The notes beneath the pieces were generated by a model. It had not been told where the DNA came from, did no database searches, and saw nothing but the letters and a program-made list of their open reading frames with translations. Shown here piece by piece: positions 24,901-34,735 of a stretch of 64,000 bases of DNA (the first letter of the stretch is position 1; every line of letters starts with the position of its first letter). A program made the translations under genes and the position numbers. The stretch is from Otis tarda. Its lineage: Eukaryota; Chordata; Aves; Otidiformes; Otididae. Location: positions 195,127,553-195,191,552 of the forward strand of contig CM048552.1 of assembly GCA_026413225.1 (NCBI GenBank). The letters are read 5' to 3'.

Positions 24901-27900
24901 CTTGTATCCAGGGATTTATTGATGTTTTGTTACCTCATTGTGCTATATGTTGTTAGCTCATTTCCTGAATGACAAAGATCTATGGGCTTCAGAAAAGGTG
25001 CTGCAATACTTACTTGGGAGTGTGTCTCTGTAGCATTCAGCAGCAACTGGCAGTATGCCTTTCCCTGAGCAGTGTAGAGTATACGAAAACTTGTATGGCT
25101 GAAAGCTGAGAAACATAGTGCAGATACAGGAAAGCTCCATGAGGCAGAGGTTTAAGAGTCTATAGCCTTTGTTACATCAGGGGACTTGATTGAACATGAA
25201 ACTTCATCACAGAATGACTGACCTGGTGAATTTTGTTCTCTGCTTTCCCTACTGACTCACTTCCTCCCATGCTCAGTGATAAACTACTTTGCAGCTGCTG
25301 TATGAATATTCCCACTGATAGCTTTCAGCTACACAGCCTGTTTATTTTCATTTTGGGCCCACAAGCTTGGTAGGAAGTTGATTGCACCTGTGGCAGGCGT
25401 TTTTGTAAATGGCAACCTCAGGTATCTTCTTAGAATCACACAGAGCTGAAGCTGTATCAGCCAGTGAATATTTTTTTTTAAATTGCTAGAAGTTTGTCAC
25501 TTCTGGACAGTAATGTAATATGAGAGTTGCTACTCAAAATCATACAAGAACCAGTTTATCTGTCTCATTTGTGAATTGGTAAGTGTCCGTGTGAGAAACT
25601 TTCAGTCTTTATTTCTGTCTGCAACGCTGCAAGGCGTTGTTCCTTAACTTGAGTTCTTCCCTGCCCTCTGAATTTGCATTATTGTTACAAGATCAAAGTA
25701 TGCTAGGGAAGAATGGTAGAGACCAGAGTTGCAGTATGTGAGTTCTGGGGGTAAACAAAATCTTGATGGTTTTCAGTTCGTCACCATATCCTTGTACGGC
25801 ACTCACTTTATTCTCCTAAGCAGAGTGGAGAAGATGAAACTCTGGCAGTCTGGCTACTCTGAACTGTGTATATTGTCTGGATGCAGCTACTTTCTACTAG
25901 TAGTTGTAATTTTTAAGTGGAAGTGGTAAGCTTTTGGCATTTGTGTTGTCTTCCTTGGTAAGACAAGGGTAAGGCTCCCTGTTGGGGATAACCAGTGTAT
26001 TTACTTTGAATGTTATTTTTGTCAAAAAGACACAAAGACCTTACTCTTGTCATTCATGGTTACTGTAGTTCTACAGAATTGAATTTTGGTTGGAGAACAT
26101 TTTGTAGTACCCCTCTATGAACCATTTGAGTGGTGGTTTCCTGAAAGTTTTCTAATCAACTTACAGCATAGGGCATTAGAAACAGTATACAATTATTCTT
26201 TGTCCTCCATTGCAGGGTATAGGTAGCTGCAGCTGCTTAAGACTTTCTAACTCCTGGTTTCTTTCAGTCAGTGGCACGAAGGGTTTGTCTGTCAATGACT
26301 TTTTGTCTGGTTTGGAGAGCTCTGGATGGTTGCGTCATATCAAAGCTGTGTTGGATGCTGCTGTCTTCCTAGTCAAGGTAACTGGTATGCTGCTACTTGT
26401 TTGAATGCAAGTTGACTTGCTACCAGGCAAAATTGTAATTAATATTATGTAATGTGTAAAATTCCGCAATTGACCTTTTTGGAAGTAGATGCTTAATATA
26501 CATCTGATATGCTGTTTTAAGTATTACATGCTTCTTTATGATTGGAGATGTTAAGTATGCCAGCTGATGTCTGGGGATATTTTTGAATGCTGTTTGGTCA
26601 CCTTACTGGGAGATGAAGGGATTCTTATGCTCCCTGGTTCTTTTAGGTACTTACGAAAGGTGTAATCAGTTTAGAGGTGGATGGAACAAACTATTATTTG
26701 GTGTACCCAAACAAACAGAACTCCTGGAGCACTAATTGCAGAGAAGCCAACTTGGCTATGCTGACTTCATCTGGCAAGGAAATGGGACTCTTTATGAAGA
26801 ATTCAGCAGAACAATTGCCTTTACCAGGCACCTGTGAAGCCAAGGGCTTGACCTCAGGAGGGCTGGGTGAATTAAAAACCTGAATCTTAGTTTCTATTAG
26901 GTGAAATAAAAAGGAGTTACTTTAGTTAAAAGTGGATGATTCTCCTGAAGATGAGCCTCAAAAATATTTGGACTAACAGGATTTGAATTCTTAGCTGAAG
27001 CTAATAAGCATTTTCTAGTCCTTGATTCTTGTGTAGTATAATGATGAACAAGTGGGTATCTTTAATGATGTCTTTGTGTTGTCTTATTTTTTTAACCTGT
27101 TTAGTCTGTAATGTGTAGTCTGTTTCTTTCTTAGTATGTGTCGCAAGGGGTTTTTATAAGTTCCATTTTATAAGGAGTAGAAAGAGAACTGGGAACCACT
27201 GTAGATGTTCTTGTTACTTTGTGCAAAGGTGGTAGTGGGATTTCTTTTGTTTATAAGGAGTTTTCTATTCTTTCATGGAGAGAAACGTCCAGCTTTCTCA
27301 TAGTGTCAAACCTTTTCCTCATAATAAACATTTTTCTGACTTTGTTAAATAAAATTATGTATGCTATGAATTTGAGATAAATGTAGCTTTTGTATTTATT
27401 TACTAAATTTTGACTTCTGTCTAGAATAGAACATTCACTAAGAAACTACTATGTTTCGCAGGCAATAGCAGTTGAGAGCGCAAGTGTATTAGTGCACTGC
27501 TCAGATGGCTGGGATAGGACTTCCCAAGTTTGTTCTCTGGGAGCTCTCCTACTAGATTCCTATTACAGAACAATCAAAGGATTCATGGTAAGCTAGCTGT
27601 TGCATTGTTGAGCTGTTCCTTGTGAAACTGAGGATGTAAAATGTTTGAGTGTGAGAGTGAGTAGTGTCAGCGTACTGATGCGTTTTTTTGTAGTCACAAA
27701 TACAAGATTTAGTCCTCTGATAAATCTTTCTTTTAGAAATACTTTGCTACTGGGAAAAACAATTTCTTTTAAATCTAAAAGGCAGAAATACAAATAATAA
27801 ATTGCTTTAGGCACCTTGCAGAAATGTTACAATCATTGCCTTTTGCATCCAAAAATGCCCCTTTATCTATGACACATGTAAGGATTACAAAGTGCTTATG

Positions 27901-30900
27901 TGAGGTAGGTAGATATATGAAATAATAGAAGCTCTGTGCTTTTATCATTTGTCCCAAAATCAACATTTATTAAAATCTAAAAATGACTACTCCCCTAGTC
28001 ACAGAGACCTGAAGATATTTAAGCCACATAAATGTCTTTCTACAGAGAAGAATAATTCTGGTATGATTATACCAAATTTTAGAGTAGGAAAATCAAGTGT
28101 TGTACACTGGCAATACAAGGTTTTATGGGAATTCCTGAGAGATAATACATAAAATTAGTTCCATGTCTTGGTTATAGCTAACTGACACAAATATTACAAG
28201 CTACAAAAGTGAAGTCAAAGAGGAATTATAAGAGGATTCACTTCTTTTGAATAGTGAGATTGTGTGTAATCTTTAGGGAAATAATTTCTCTTTTTCATTT
28301 TTAGTTCTCTCTGTCAATTAGATTTCTGGGAAAACTTCTGCAATGGGGAAACAGCCAGTCCTGTGTTCCTTTTGGTGCTTGATACTGTGACTGAAGTGCT
28401 AGTGTTGATATTACAAACTTATTGCTATAAGATGTTACAGAGGTTATATTGTGTGGTTTTATGTAAAGTATGATAGCAGGAATGCAATACTAAATATTTT
28501 TCTATACTTTGCAATTTTTTTGCAAGCTTTTTGATAACCTGTTTGTGAAGTTATATGACATTAATATGCTTAAAGGGAGCCTGGCTTAACAGCAGTCACC
28601 TGATTTTCAACCTGCTGAACTTTTTACTTGTTTTAGAAATATGTTTTGAGACCCTCTTGTGAATGGCTTCCAAGAAAATAAAGGAACTACAAAGTGACAA
28701 ATAGTTGCTCTTACTGTAGCTATTTGACTCAAGTTTAAAATACAATATATTGATAACCTGTGGGGTTAATACTATAGATGTAAGACTGAGTAACATTTTA
28801 CACAAAATTGTTTTATTTACCTCTAGGTCTTGATAGAGAAAGACTGGATCTCTTTTGGGCACAAGTTCTCTGACAGGTAGTTCACTCTCCCAGTACAGTA
28901 AAATGTATACAGCAAACTGAACTGAGTATTCTTAAAAGACAGCTTGTGAATATTAAACTACTGCAGTATTGCTAGAAGTTTTGCAATAAGTAAGCTATTT
29001 TCAATAGACAGTGCACTTTGTCTATTGCTACTTATTCAAATACCTATTGGGTAATTGATTTCTATTATAGACATAAATTTCTAGTGCTACATGCCTCACT
29101 CTCCGATGTTGATAACTGCAGCTAGATCTGTACATATGCATAGACAGTGCAAAACCAATCTAAAGCTACATCACAGCTATTCTGGCAATAGAAAACATTT
29201 ACTTTTGATATCTTTAAAAATGAGTTTGCATTTATGTTTTAATTAATACATCACACCTACCTTTAGAGGTCCTGAATATTGAGTTCTGTTTTTCCTTTGA
29301 TCTGCCTATCATCAGCTATGACAATAGCCTTGCTGCTATTTACTGCTTGTTAATTTACTTTTAACTGGTATACTCCAAATTTTGACTATGGAAGTAATAG
29401 ACACAAAGGAACTTCACTCTTATGTTTCTTTTCTCTACTAAATACGATGTGACTTACAAGTCATAAAAACGTGTTAAATATAGACTTATTTTTATTCAAA
29501 AATTGCCCTAGTTCTCAAAGTTAGGTGCTTAATCTCCAAACCAAAGCTAGTGTCAAATTAATGTGCTGTTGTTTAAAAACAAGTGCACTAAGACTTTTTT
29601 ATTTCTAACAAACTGTTTCAATCTGTTTATGTAATCTTTCAGATGTTGTCAGTTGGACAGTGATCCAAAAGAAATCTCGCCAGTGTTCACCCAGTTTTTA
29701 GAAAGTGTGTGGAATCTGACTGAGCAGTTTCCACAAGCCTTTGAGTACAATGAAGCTTTCCTCCTTCAGATCCATGAACATGTCCATTCATGCCAGTTTG
29801 GTAACTTCCTTGGAAACTGCCAAAAAGAGCGAGAAGAGCTAAAGTAAGCAGATATATTTGTACCATGTCTTTTGTTCTGGCAGACTAAGAACTCCTGTGA
29901 ATCTTCTTCACTTTAGGCTCTGAATAGAAATAGGACTGTCTCATGCTTTTGCACACTGAAGATAGTCTTTCTGATTCTGGGAGAACATACCATGCTCACT
30001 TTTCATAGGGAAAGTGGAAGTTTCTTTCTCTCTTTACCTGCTCCCCCACCCCTTGCCTTCCTTAAAAATGAGTAAGCTTAAGTTTGGAAGCATCATCTCA
30101 TTGTTTCCTCCAATCTGTTTTTAGATAACTTTAAAATTCTTGCCTGCTCAAGACTGATTATTGTCAGTTAGGGGTATTAAAAGTGTTAATAGGATATCTC
30201 CCAATGCTTTTGAGTCAGAAAACTTCTGTAGAGTTTTGATAGGTTCATTTTGTCTCCAACTGTATTTTAAAAGCATTTATTGCAACTAGGCAAAACTTGC
30301 ACAGCATAAGCACTAGAGCTTCTAGAACTGATCGTTTTATCCAACATTAGCATATGCTTTTAGTTGATTTGACTAAAAGATTTTAGTTGAAGCTTTATAA
30401 CTATTTCTGGTAACTTATTTTTTTTTTTAAAGTTAAGATGGTTTTATTATGTTGAGTTGGACAGCTTCTGGTTTTTGCTTGCAGACAGTGTCTTGACCTT
30501 GATCTCTTCTTCCCTTAAGATTAAAAGAGAAGACATACTCTTTGTGGCCATTCCTTCTGGATGAACAAAAGAAGTATCAGAATCCTCTGTATAATCCTGA
30601 TTTTTCTCCAGAACTAACTCTTTTGGAGCCTAATACAGTAGCATTCAATTTTAAGTAAGTTTGAAGTACATACAATATCTCTTCAATTTTGTCTTTACCC
30701 TGCATGATTTTAACTATCTGTTACATGTAGGTTTTGGAGAAATATGTACCATCAGTTTGATCGAAGTATGCATCCCAGGCAGTCTGTGTTCAATCTTATA
30801 ATGAACATCAGCGAACAAAATAAACAACTGGAGGAAGACATTAAAGAACTGGAAGCTGTAAGTATTAGAAAATAAGTGTACTTACTCATGACTTGTTCTT

Positions 30901-32972
30901 CAAATGCACATTTATAGTTGTAATAATGCTGCTGGCTTTCATATGAATGTCACTACTGTATGGCCTAGCACTCATTCTATGTAATGTTGACTTTGACTTT
31001 ATGCTTCTGTGTTGAACGCCAGACTATGCATCCAGTGTTCTGCTCTTAAACACAATTTATTGTGCCTTAAAGAACTGTATTATGTAGAAGTGCTCCTACT
31101 ATCAAAGCATTACTGAAGAAGGCTTAATATCGGTTACACTTATTGTGAAATTTATCTTCAATTACAAGGTACCCATTGTAGCTATAGCTGTGTTGCTAAA
31201 CCAAGGAGACTGAAAATGTTTTATTTCCATTATAGCTACTGAAATGGAAGCAGTAAGTATTGTCCTTCTCTTAACTTATTCTCTTAAATATGCAGATGCA
31301 TGTTATTGTAAGTCACCACAATTATGGAGCATATACCTTGTAATCCTTATTTGGAGATAGGGCTAAATCCAGAGATCAGTTTTCTATAAATGACTTCTAC
31401 TAGGTTGCTACAGTAAACAGCCAGGAAGGACTGAGCAGTGTATCTTACTCTAGTCTAGTATAACTTAGTAAGTGGCATTTGAGTGGCACTTAATTGATTC
31501 TTCCTTATGGTTGGTTAAGGTGCTGAAACTTCAGAGTAAAACCTTTTGAAAAAATGTATAAATTTTCTAATCATCAGTTTAACCTTTTTTTTTTTTTTCT
31601 TTTGTGTGTGTGTGGCTGGAAATGGTAACACTTAACTCCTGTATGTTATGTTGGGGTGGAGGGGAAGTACAGGTTTTCTAGGGGGAAAGATTTTTATTAA
31701 ACTGATCCTACTGTAATACAATGAATTCAGGTCTCAATCTTAAACTGTTCCAAGTCTTAATTGTATACTTAAGTTTTTATACAATTGAAGAAGCAAGATG
31801 AAAACTCAAGATAAAACAAACTGAAGAATAAGCAGGACAAAAATTCAAAACTTGAGACTTCACTTTACTAGAATCTTGTTCCAATGTATTAACTTCACCT
31901 GAACCTATATTTCTCACTTGAGTAATGAAGAGGTGGAATTGCTTAAAATCTTGAGGTAGACCTTCCTACTTCTGTTTCCATCTCCAAAAAGTTGGTGTCA
32001 AGAGACACTGAAGTCTTCTGGACTCAGTCTAGATTTTGATAGAGCACAAACATATTGGCAAAATATCAGTTCAGTTAAATAGTTCAAGCTTCCAGTTACT
32101 GTGTGAGATTGTTTGAATTTTTAAAAAACCTTAATCCAAGTCTGTTTTCTCTTGCTCAGTGCTTGCAGGATGGGTTCTAGTTGAAATCTTTTAGTGTATT
32201 TCTGGACTTGAACAAACTGTATTGGCAGTTTTCAGATCTAAAGGAAAAAGTCTTTTAGAATCCTTTTAGGAAGGACCTAAGGGCCTAGATATGAACCTGC
32301 TTTTTTGTCTTTAAGAGACTTGTGGTCTACTGCAAGCTCCATGCTTGCTTAATAGTATCAAGGCCTATCTTGCTCTGCCTGTACTCCAGAAACTATTCCG
32401 ATCTTGACAGCAGCCAAACAAGGGGCAAGTCTGGAAGAACCTCTCCTTCTCTACAACATTGACAGGCAACTGTTCTGCCTTCAGCTCAGCTGCAAATTTT
32501 AAGCATACAGCACTTGTAGCATCTGCTGTAAACTGTGGGCAAAAATGTCTTATCCAATGGCCTGACACTTAATAATACTGTTACATATCTAACCCAGGGT
32601 ATGTAATAGAGGGTTTGACTTGGCTAGCAAAAGTGGATTCATTTCTATTAAGCAGAATATTATCAGTAAAGCAGTGATGCTCACTGTTGGTAACTGTTCT
32701 CTATATTTCAGAAAATAAAGCAGAGAAATGGGCAGTCAGATGCAGTCCTTGTGAAGGAACATCAACAGTCTCCTCATCCTGCACCCGTGGCACTAAAGAC
32801 CCCTCCATGCTTCAAGAAGGAGCAGCCACTGATCCCTGTGAATGATGCTGTAAGAACTATAGAGGGCAGCAACACAGCAGACAATCGCTACAGTGAGTTC
32901 GTGGAAGAGTTCTCGAAAGCTGAGCCTGCTGTTGTCAGCTTGGAGTACGGAGTGGCCAGGATGACATGCTAA
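9933..32972 (+). CDS. MTMR6: MTMR6, myotubularin-related phosphoinositide 3-phosphatase, complete coding region
   Basis: MTMR6 removes the 3-phosphate from PtdIns3P and PtdIns(3,5)P2 on endosomal membranes. It acts with the inactive partner MTMR9 and influences KCa3.1 channels and Rab1B/endosomal traffic (known for the family). Fourteen exons, all with GT-AG borders, total 1869 bases and join without a phase break into 622 residues (human 621). In order they carry a PH-GRAM domain (about 1-101), the myotubularin phosphatase domain (about 124-500) with the active loop HCSDGWDR (Cys336, Arg342), and a coiled-coil region (about 510-545). A variable tail ends in EYGVARMTC. The start MEHIRTTK has a good Kozak context (G at -3 and +4). 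Cys384 and Ser388 are odd: I recall Gly at both positions in human. The gene is divergent from NUP58, as in human. Confidence 0.97.
11448..11538 (-). mobile_element. CR1 3'-end fragment (left arm of inverted pair)
   Basis: The minus strand reads the CR1 3'UTR end: gacatctccaacc and gggttggaagggacc in plus orientation, next to degenerate agaatcac repeats. Only the last 90 or so bases of the element are present. It faces away from the plus-strand copy 20 bases to its right. Confidence 0.85.
11449..11717. repeat. Long inverted repeat from two CR1 tails
   Basis: Bases 11449-11522 are complementary to about 11640-11717, with roughly ten mismatches over about 73 bases. The loop is about 117 bases. 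Both arms lie in MTMR6 intron 1 and so would be transcribed into one RNA that can fold back. Confidence 0.8.
11558..11721 (+). mobile_element. CR1 3'-end fragment (right arm of inverted pair)
   Basis: The plus strand reads the last 165 bases of a CR1: aaaggtggtggatgcccc, then aagccaggctggacggggc, then ttggactagatggcc. It ends in the typical 8-base repeat attctatg, twice. It looks like the same CR1 subfamily as the left arm. Confidence 0.9.
15066..15182 (+). CDS. MTMR6: MTMR6 exon 2
   Basis: The acceptor is ttcttacag and the donor TGG|gtaagg. It encodes residues 9-47, from VEQVKLLDRFSTSSKS to DSSQRETW, the first half of the PH-GRAM domain. Confidence 0.97.
17192..17354 (+). CDS. MTMR6: MTMR6 exon 3
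   Basis: The acceptor is gtcacag and the donor ACAG|gtaata. It encodes residues 48-101 plus one base, from ILHHHIAAVEKLPLTTSGCP to VPRERDCHDIYNSLLQL, the second half of the PH-GRAM domain. Confidence 0.97.
18376..18533 (+). CDS. MTMR6: MTMR6 exon 4
   Basis: The acceptor is cttttag and the donor AAG|gtaagg. It completes codon 102 and encodes residues to 154, including YEELYAFSYNPKQNKSEQ, LIDLAEEYKRMGVPNTNW and SDANRDYK. This links the PH-GRAM and phosphatase domains and opens the latter. Confidence 0.97.
19253..19381 (+). CDS. MTMR6: MTMR6 exon 5
   Basis: The acceptor is tctctcag and the donor GAG|gtatag. It encodes residues 155-197, from ICETYPRELYVPR-like (here ICETYPRELYVPRTASKP) to RFPVLSYYHKNKE. 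The human protein has YYHQDKE at the end. Confidence 0.96.
20414..20548 (+). CDS. MTMR6: MTMR6 exon 6
   Basis: The acceptor is tacggtag and the donor AAG|gtatgt. It encodes residues 198-242, AAICRCSQPLSGFSARCLED through YMYVMDTRPK, a conserved part of the phosphatase fold. Confidence 0.97.
21716..21848 (+). CDS. MTMR6: MTMR6 exon 7
   Basis: The acceptor is cttttaag and the donor GAAG|gtatgt. It encodes residues 243-286 plus one base: LNAMANRAAGKGYENEDNYS and GIENIHVMRSSLQKLLE, nearly identical to human. Confidence 0.97.
21849..26267 (+). other. MTMR6: MTMR6 intron 7
   Basis: This 4.4 kb intron is AT-rich with no recognised element. It contains an 18-base perfect palindrome at 22142-22159 and short CA/TG alternations around it. 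The Met-to-stop ORFs are short and not protein-like. Confidence 0.75.
22142..22159. repeat. Perfect 18-base palindrome
   Basis: GTATACATGCATGTATAC equals its own reverse complement and sits in an alternating purine-pyrimidine stretch within MTMR6 intron 7. No function is assigned. Confidence 0.8.
26268..26377 (+). CDS. MTMR6: MTMR6 exon 8
   Basis: The acceptor is tctttcag and the donor AAG|gtaact. It encodes residues 287-323, VSGTKGLSVNDFLSGLESSG and WLRHIKAVLDAAVFLVK. Confidence 0.96.
27462..27587 (+). CDS. MTMR6: MTMR6 exon 9 (catalytic loop)
   Basis: The acceptor is tttcgcag and the donor ATG|gtaagc. It encodes residues 324-365 with the CX5R signature VLVHCSDGWDRTSQV. Cys336 is the nucleophile and Arg342 binds phosphate, and the Asp residues typical of active myotubularins are present. 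The enzyme is therefore predicted to be active. Confidence 0.98.
28827..28876 (+). CDS. MTMR6: MTMR6 exon 10
   Basis: This 50-base exon has acceptor acctctag and donor ACAG|gtagtt. It encodes residues 366-381 plus 2 bases: VLIEKDWISFGHKFSD. It completes the conserved GHKF segment. Confidence 0.95.
29643..29843 (+). CDS. MTMR6: MTMR6 exon 11
   Basis: The acceptor is atctttcag and the donor AA|gtaagc. It encodes residues 382-448: (R)CCQLDSDPKEISPVFTQF, then ESVWNLTEQFPQAFEYNEAF and HEHVHSCQFGNFLGNCQK. Cys384 and Ser388 replace the human Gly residues of RCGQLDGD as I recall them. Confidence 0.96.
30520..30654 (+). CDS. MTMR6: MTMR6 exon 12
   Basis: The acceptor is ttcccttaag and the donor AA|gtaagt. 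It encodes residues 449-493, from LKEKTYSLWPFLLDEQKKYQ to LTLLEPNTVAFNF. Confidence 0.96.
30731..30857 (+). CDS. MTMR6: MTMR6 exon 13
   Basis: The acceptor is acatgtag and the donor GCT|gtaagt. It follows a short 76-base intron. It encodes residues 494-536, KFWRNMYHQFDRSMHPRQSV and ISEQNKQLEEDIKELEA, the end of the phosphatase domain and the start of the coiled coil. Confidence 0.96.
32712..32972 (+). CDS. MTMR6: MTMR6 exon 14 (C-terminal tail and stop)
   Basis: The acceptor is tatatttcag. It encodes residues 537-622 and the TAA stop. The first half (KIKQRNGQSD, then a Pro/His-rich stretch) differs from human. The end is conserved: VNDAVRTIEGSN, DNRYSEFVEEFSKAEPAVVS and EYGVARMTC. Confidence 0.96.
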   Translation, partial: KIKQRNGQSDAVLVKEHQQSPHPAPVALKTPPCFKKEQPLIPVNDAVRTIEGSNTADNRYSEFVEEFSKAEPAVVSLEYGVARMTC

Positions 32973-33365
32973 TTAAAATCCAGTACTGTGCTCCTCTTCT
33001 AGACGGAGTAAACTAAAAGATGGATTATTTTGAGGATGGTTCTGTGCTGCATGACTGAAACATGATTTGTATATCAGCAAGTTTTGTTAATGTAGACTGG
33101 AACAGCACGCTAACTGTCAAGTGTTTGCTGTTCTGTGAAGGCAAAAAAAAAGTGTAGCTGTGTTTTAAAAGAAATAGGGGCATTTGGTAAGAAGTGACTA
33201 AAAATCAAGGAATATTATGTCTTTGGACTTAAGTCAGTTTGCACTAAATTGATTAAAATAGTAATATTATTTTATTCAGTATAGGAAAACACAGGTGGTT
33301 TGTCACAGATTGACTTTACTGGGGCAAGAAAACTTGAACTTTCTATTTTAGGAACTAAAGCTACA

Positions 33366-33373
33366 TGTATATA
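33366..33373 (+). promoter_or_regulatory. Pumilio-type site in 3'UTR
   Basis: TGTATATA fits UGUANAUA. It is one of three in the probable MTMR6 3'UTR. Confidence 0.4.
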
Positions 33374-34090
33374 TTGCATATGATACGAATATGTATACTC
33401 TTGTTTAATGCACCCAGTACTAAACTTTCCGTGTATTGAGTGCCATGGAATAGCATGCTATATTTCAAGTCATCAATAGTTGGCCTTAAACCTGTAAGAT
33501 CAATGATATTATTGTTCTTTACTACTGCAGTCACCCTGACTCTTGTTTACATTGTATTTGCTCAAATTGTTATTTCCTTAAAACAGGACTGACTATAATG
33601 AAGCATGCCTAAGCTGGCACAGCCTTTCAGCAAACAGCTATATGAATGTTACCTTATCACTGAAGACTGTTTGTTCTTCCAGTTCCTCTGTTGTTTAAAA
33701 CATAATAGATTGGCCTGATTTTCCTCTCTGTCAGCTCAGATTGAGCTACAAGTTGTGTCTGCCCTTAAATGTTTTGATTTGTGGCAAGGTATTTAAGTGT
33801 AGAGTAAAAAGAGTAAAGCATATCACATAAGAAAACAAAACTTAGACAAATAACTGAGTAGTCAGGTTCATTCAGATTGTTTACTATGTGCTGTGTAGTT
33901 GTTCAAGTTGCAAGAATGGAAGTAGAAGTTCTGGAAGTGCAGTCTACTGACATTGTTCCCAAGTACAAAAAAAGTCGTCAATGTGTCTGAAGCTTATGAG
34001 AAACTGAGTGCCTCCTAAATGTGTTTAATTGGAAGAAAATTTTAGTTTTTAGTGAAATCCTACTCTCATCTTGTAAAAACTTGTCCAACC

Positions 34091-34098
34091 TGTACATA
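34091..34098 (+). promoter_or_regulatory. Pumilio-type site in 3'UTR
   Basis: TGTACATA fits UGUANAUA. It is in the probable MTMR6 3'UTR. Confidence 0.4.
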
Positions 34099-34701
34099 TT
34101 TTAAGTAATTTCACTGCAGTCTAGAGATTTTTACGTAACTGGAGAAAAGACAAAAAATTCATCTAGCAGGAGGCAATAGAGATTGTGGAACATAAGAAAA
34201 AAAGGGGAAACTCAGTTTGTAAGCCTAGTTAAGTATCTGTAACCTTATAGTAATGGAGAAAGTTTTTGCTGAAGTTTGTCTCATGATGGATTTTTTGAGC
34301 AGGTAACAGAACAGGAAAGAGAAATGCCACTGCCCAGCTCTTAAATAGAGGTAGAAGTTACAACTTTGGGTATTAAGATCCATAGGTATGATATTAGATT
34401 AATGCTACTGACCTTCTATCTCTGGATTTAAATAAATTTTGGTTACAACTGAAAATCAGTTTATTCTTATCCTAATCCCTAAAGTCTGTTTTGTTAAAAC
34501 TACTGATGTGCCACACACAATCTGACATAATTGGCAGCATTTCCCTCTGTACCGTATTGGATCCAGGACGCTATTAACAAGGCCAGTATAGGTCATGATC
34601 AAAGTTGCACTTGTGAAGCTGTCTGGGAGAAATTAACTGACTCCTGTATTTTGAGTATTAATTCACCTGTTTCACTAATTTGTTTTTTAAAAGCCTCTGT
34701 G

Positions 34702-34711
34702 TGTAAATAAA
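34702..34711 (+). terminator. Poly(A) signal overlapping a Pumilio-type site
   Basis: TGTAAATA (34702-34709) overlaps AATAAA (34706-34711), with ggtctgtaag downstream. This is a plausible cleavage signal for MTMR6 about 1.74 kb after the stop codon. Confidence 0.45.
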
Positions 34712-34735
34712 GGTCTGTAAGTATTTTTATTCCCA

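Larger units (their letters stand above)
26378..32711 (+). other. MTMR6: MTMR6 introns 8-13
   Basis: The introns are 26378-27461, 27588-28826, 28877-29642, 29844-30519, 30655-30730 and 30858-32711. They are AT-rich. Intron 13 carries a T15 run followed by (GT)n near 31587-31613. I see no transposable element or RNA gene. Confidence 0.75.
32973..34735 (+). other. MTMR6: MTMR6 3'UTR (probable extent)
   Basis: This AT-rich DNA follows the stop codon. Candidate poly(A) signals are ATTAAA at about 33252, AATAAA at 34431-34436 and AATAAA at 34706-34711. The last is followed by GT-rich sequence, so I use it as a working end. Three matches to the Pumilio site UGUANAUA lie at 33366, 34091 and 34702. 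The true end needs transcript data. Confidence 0.5.
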
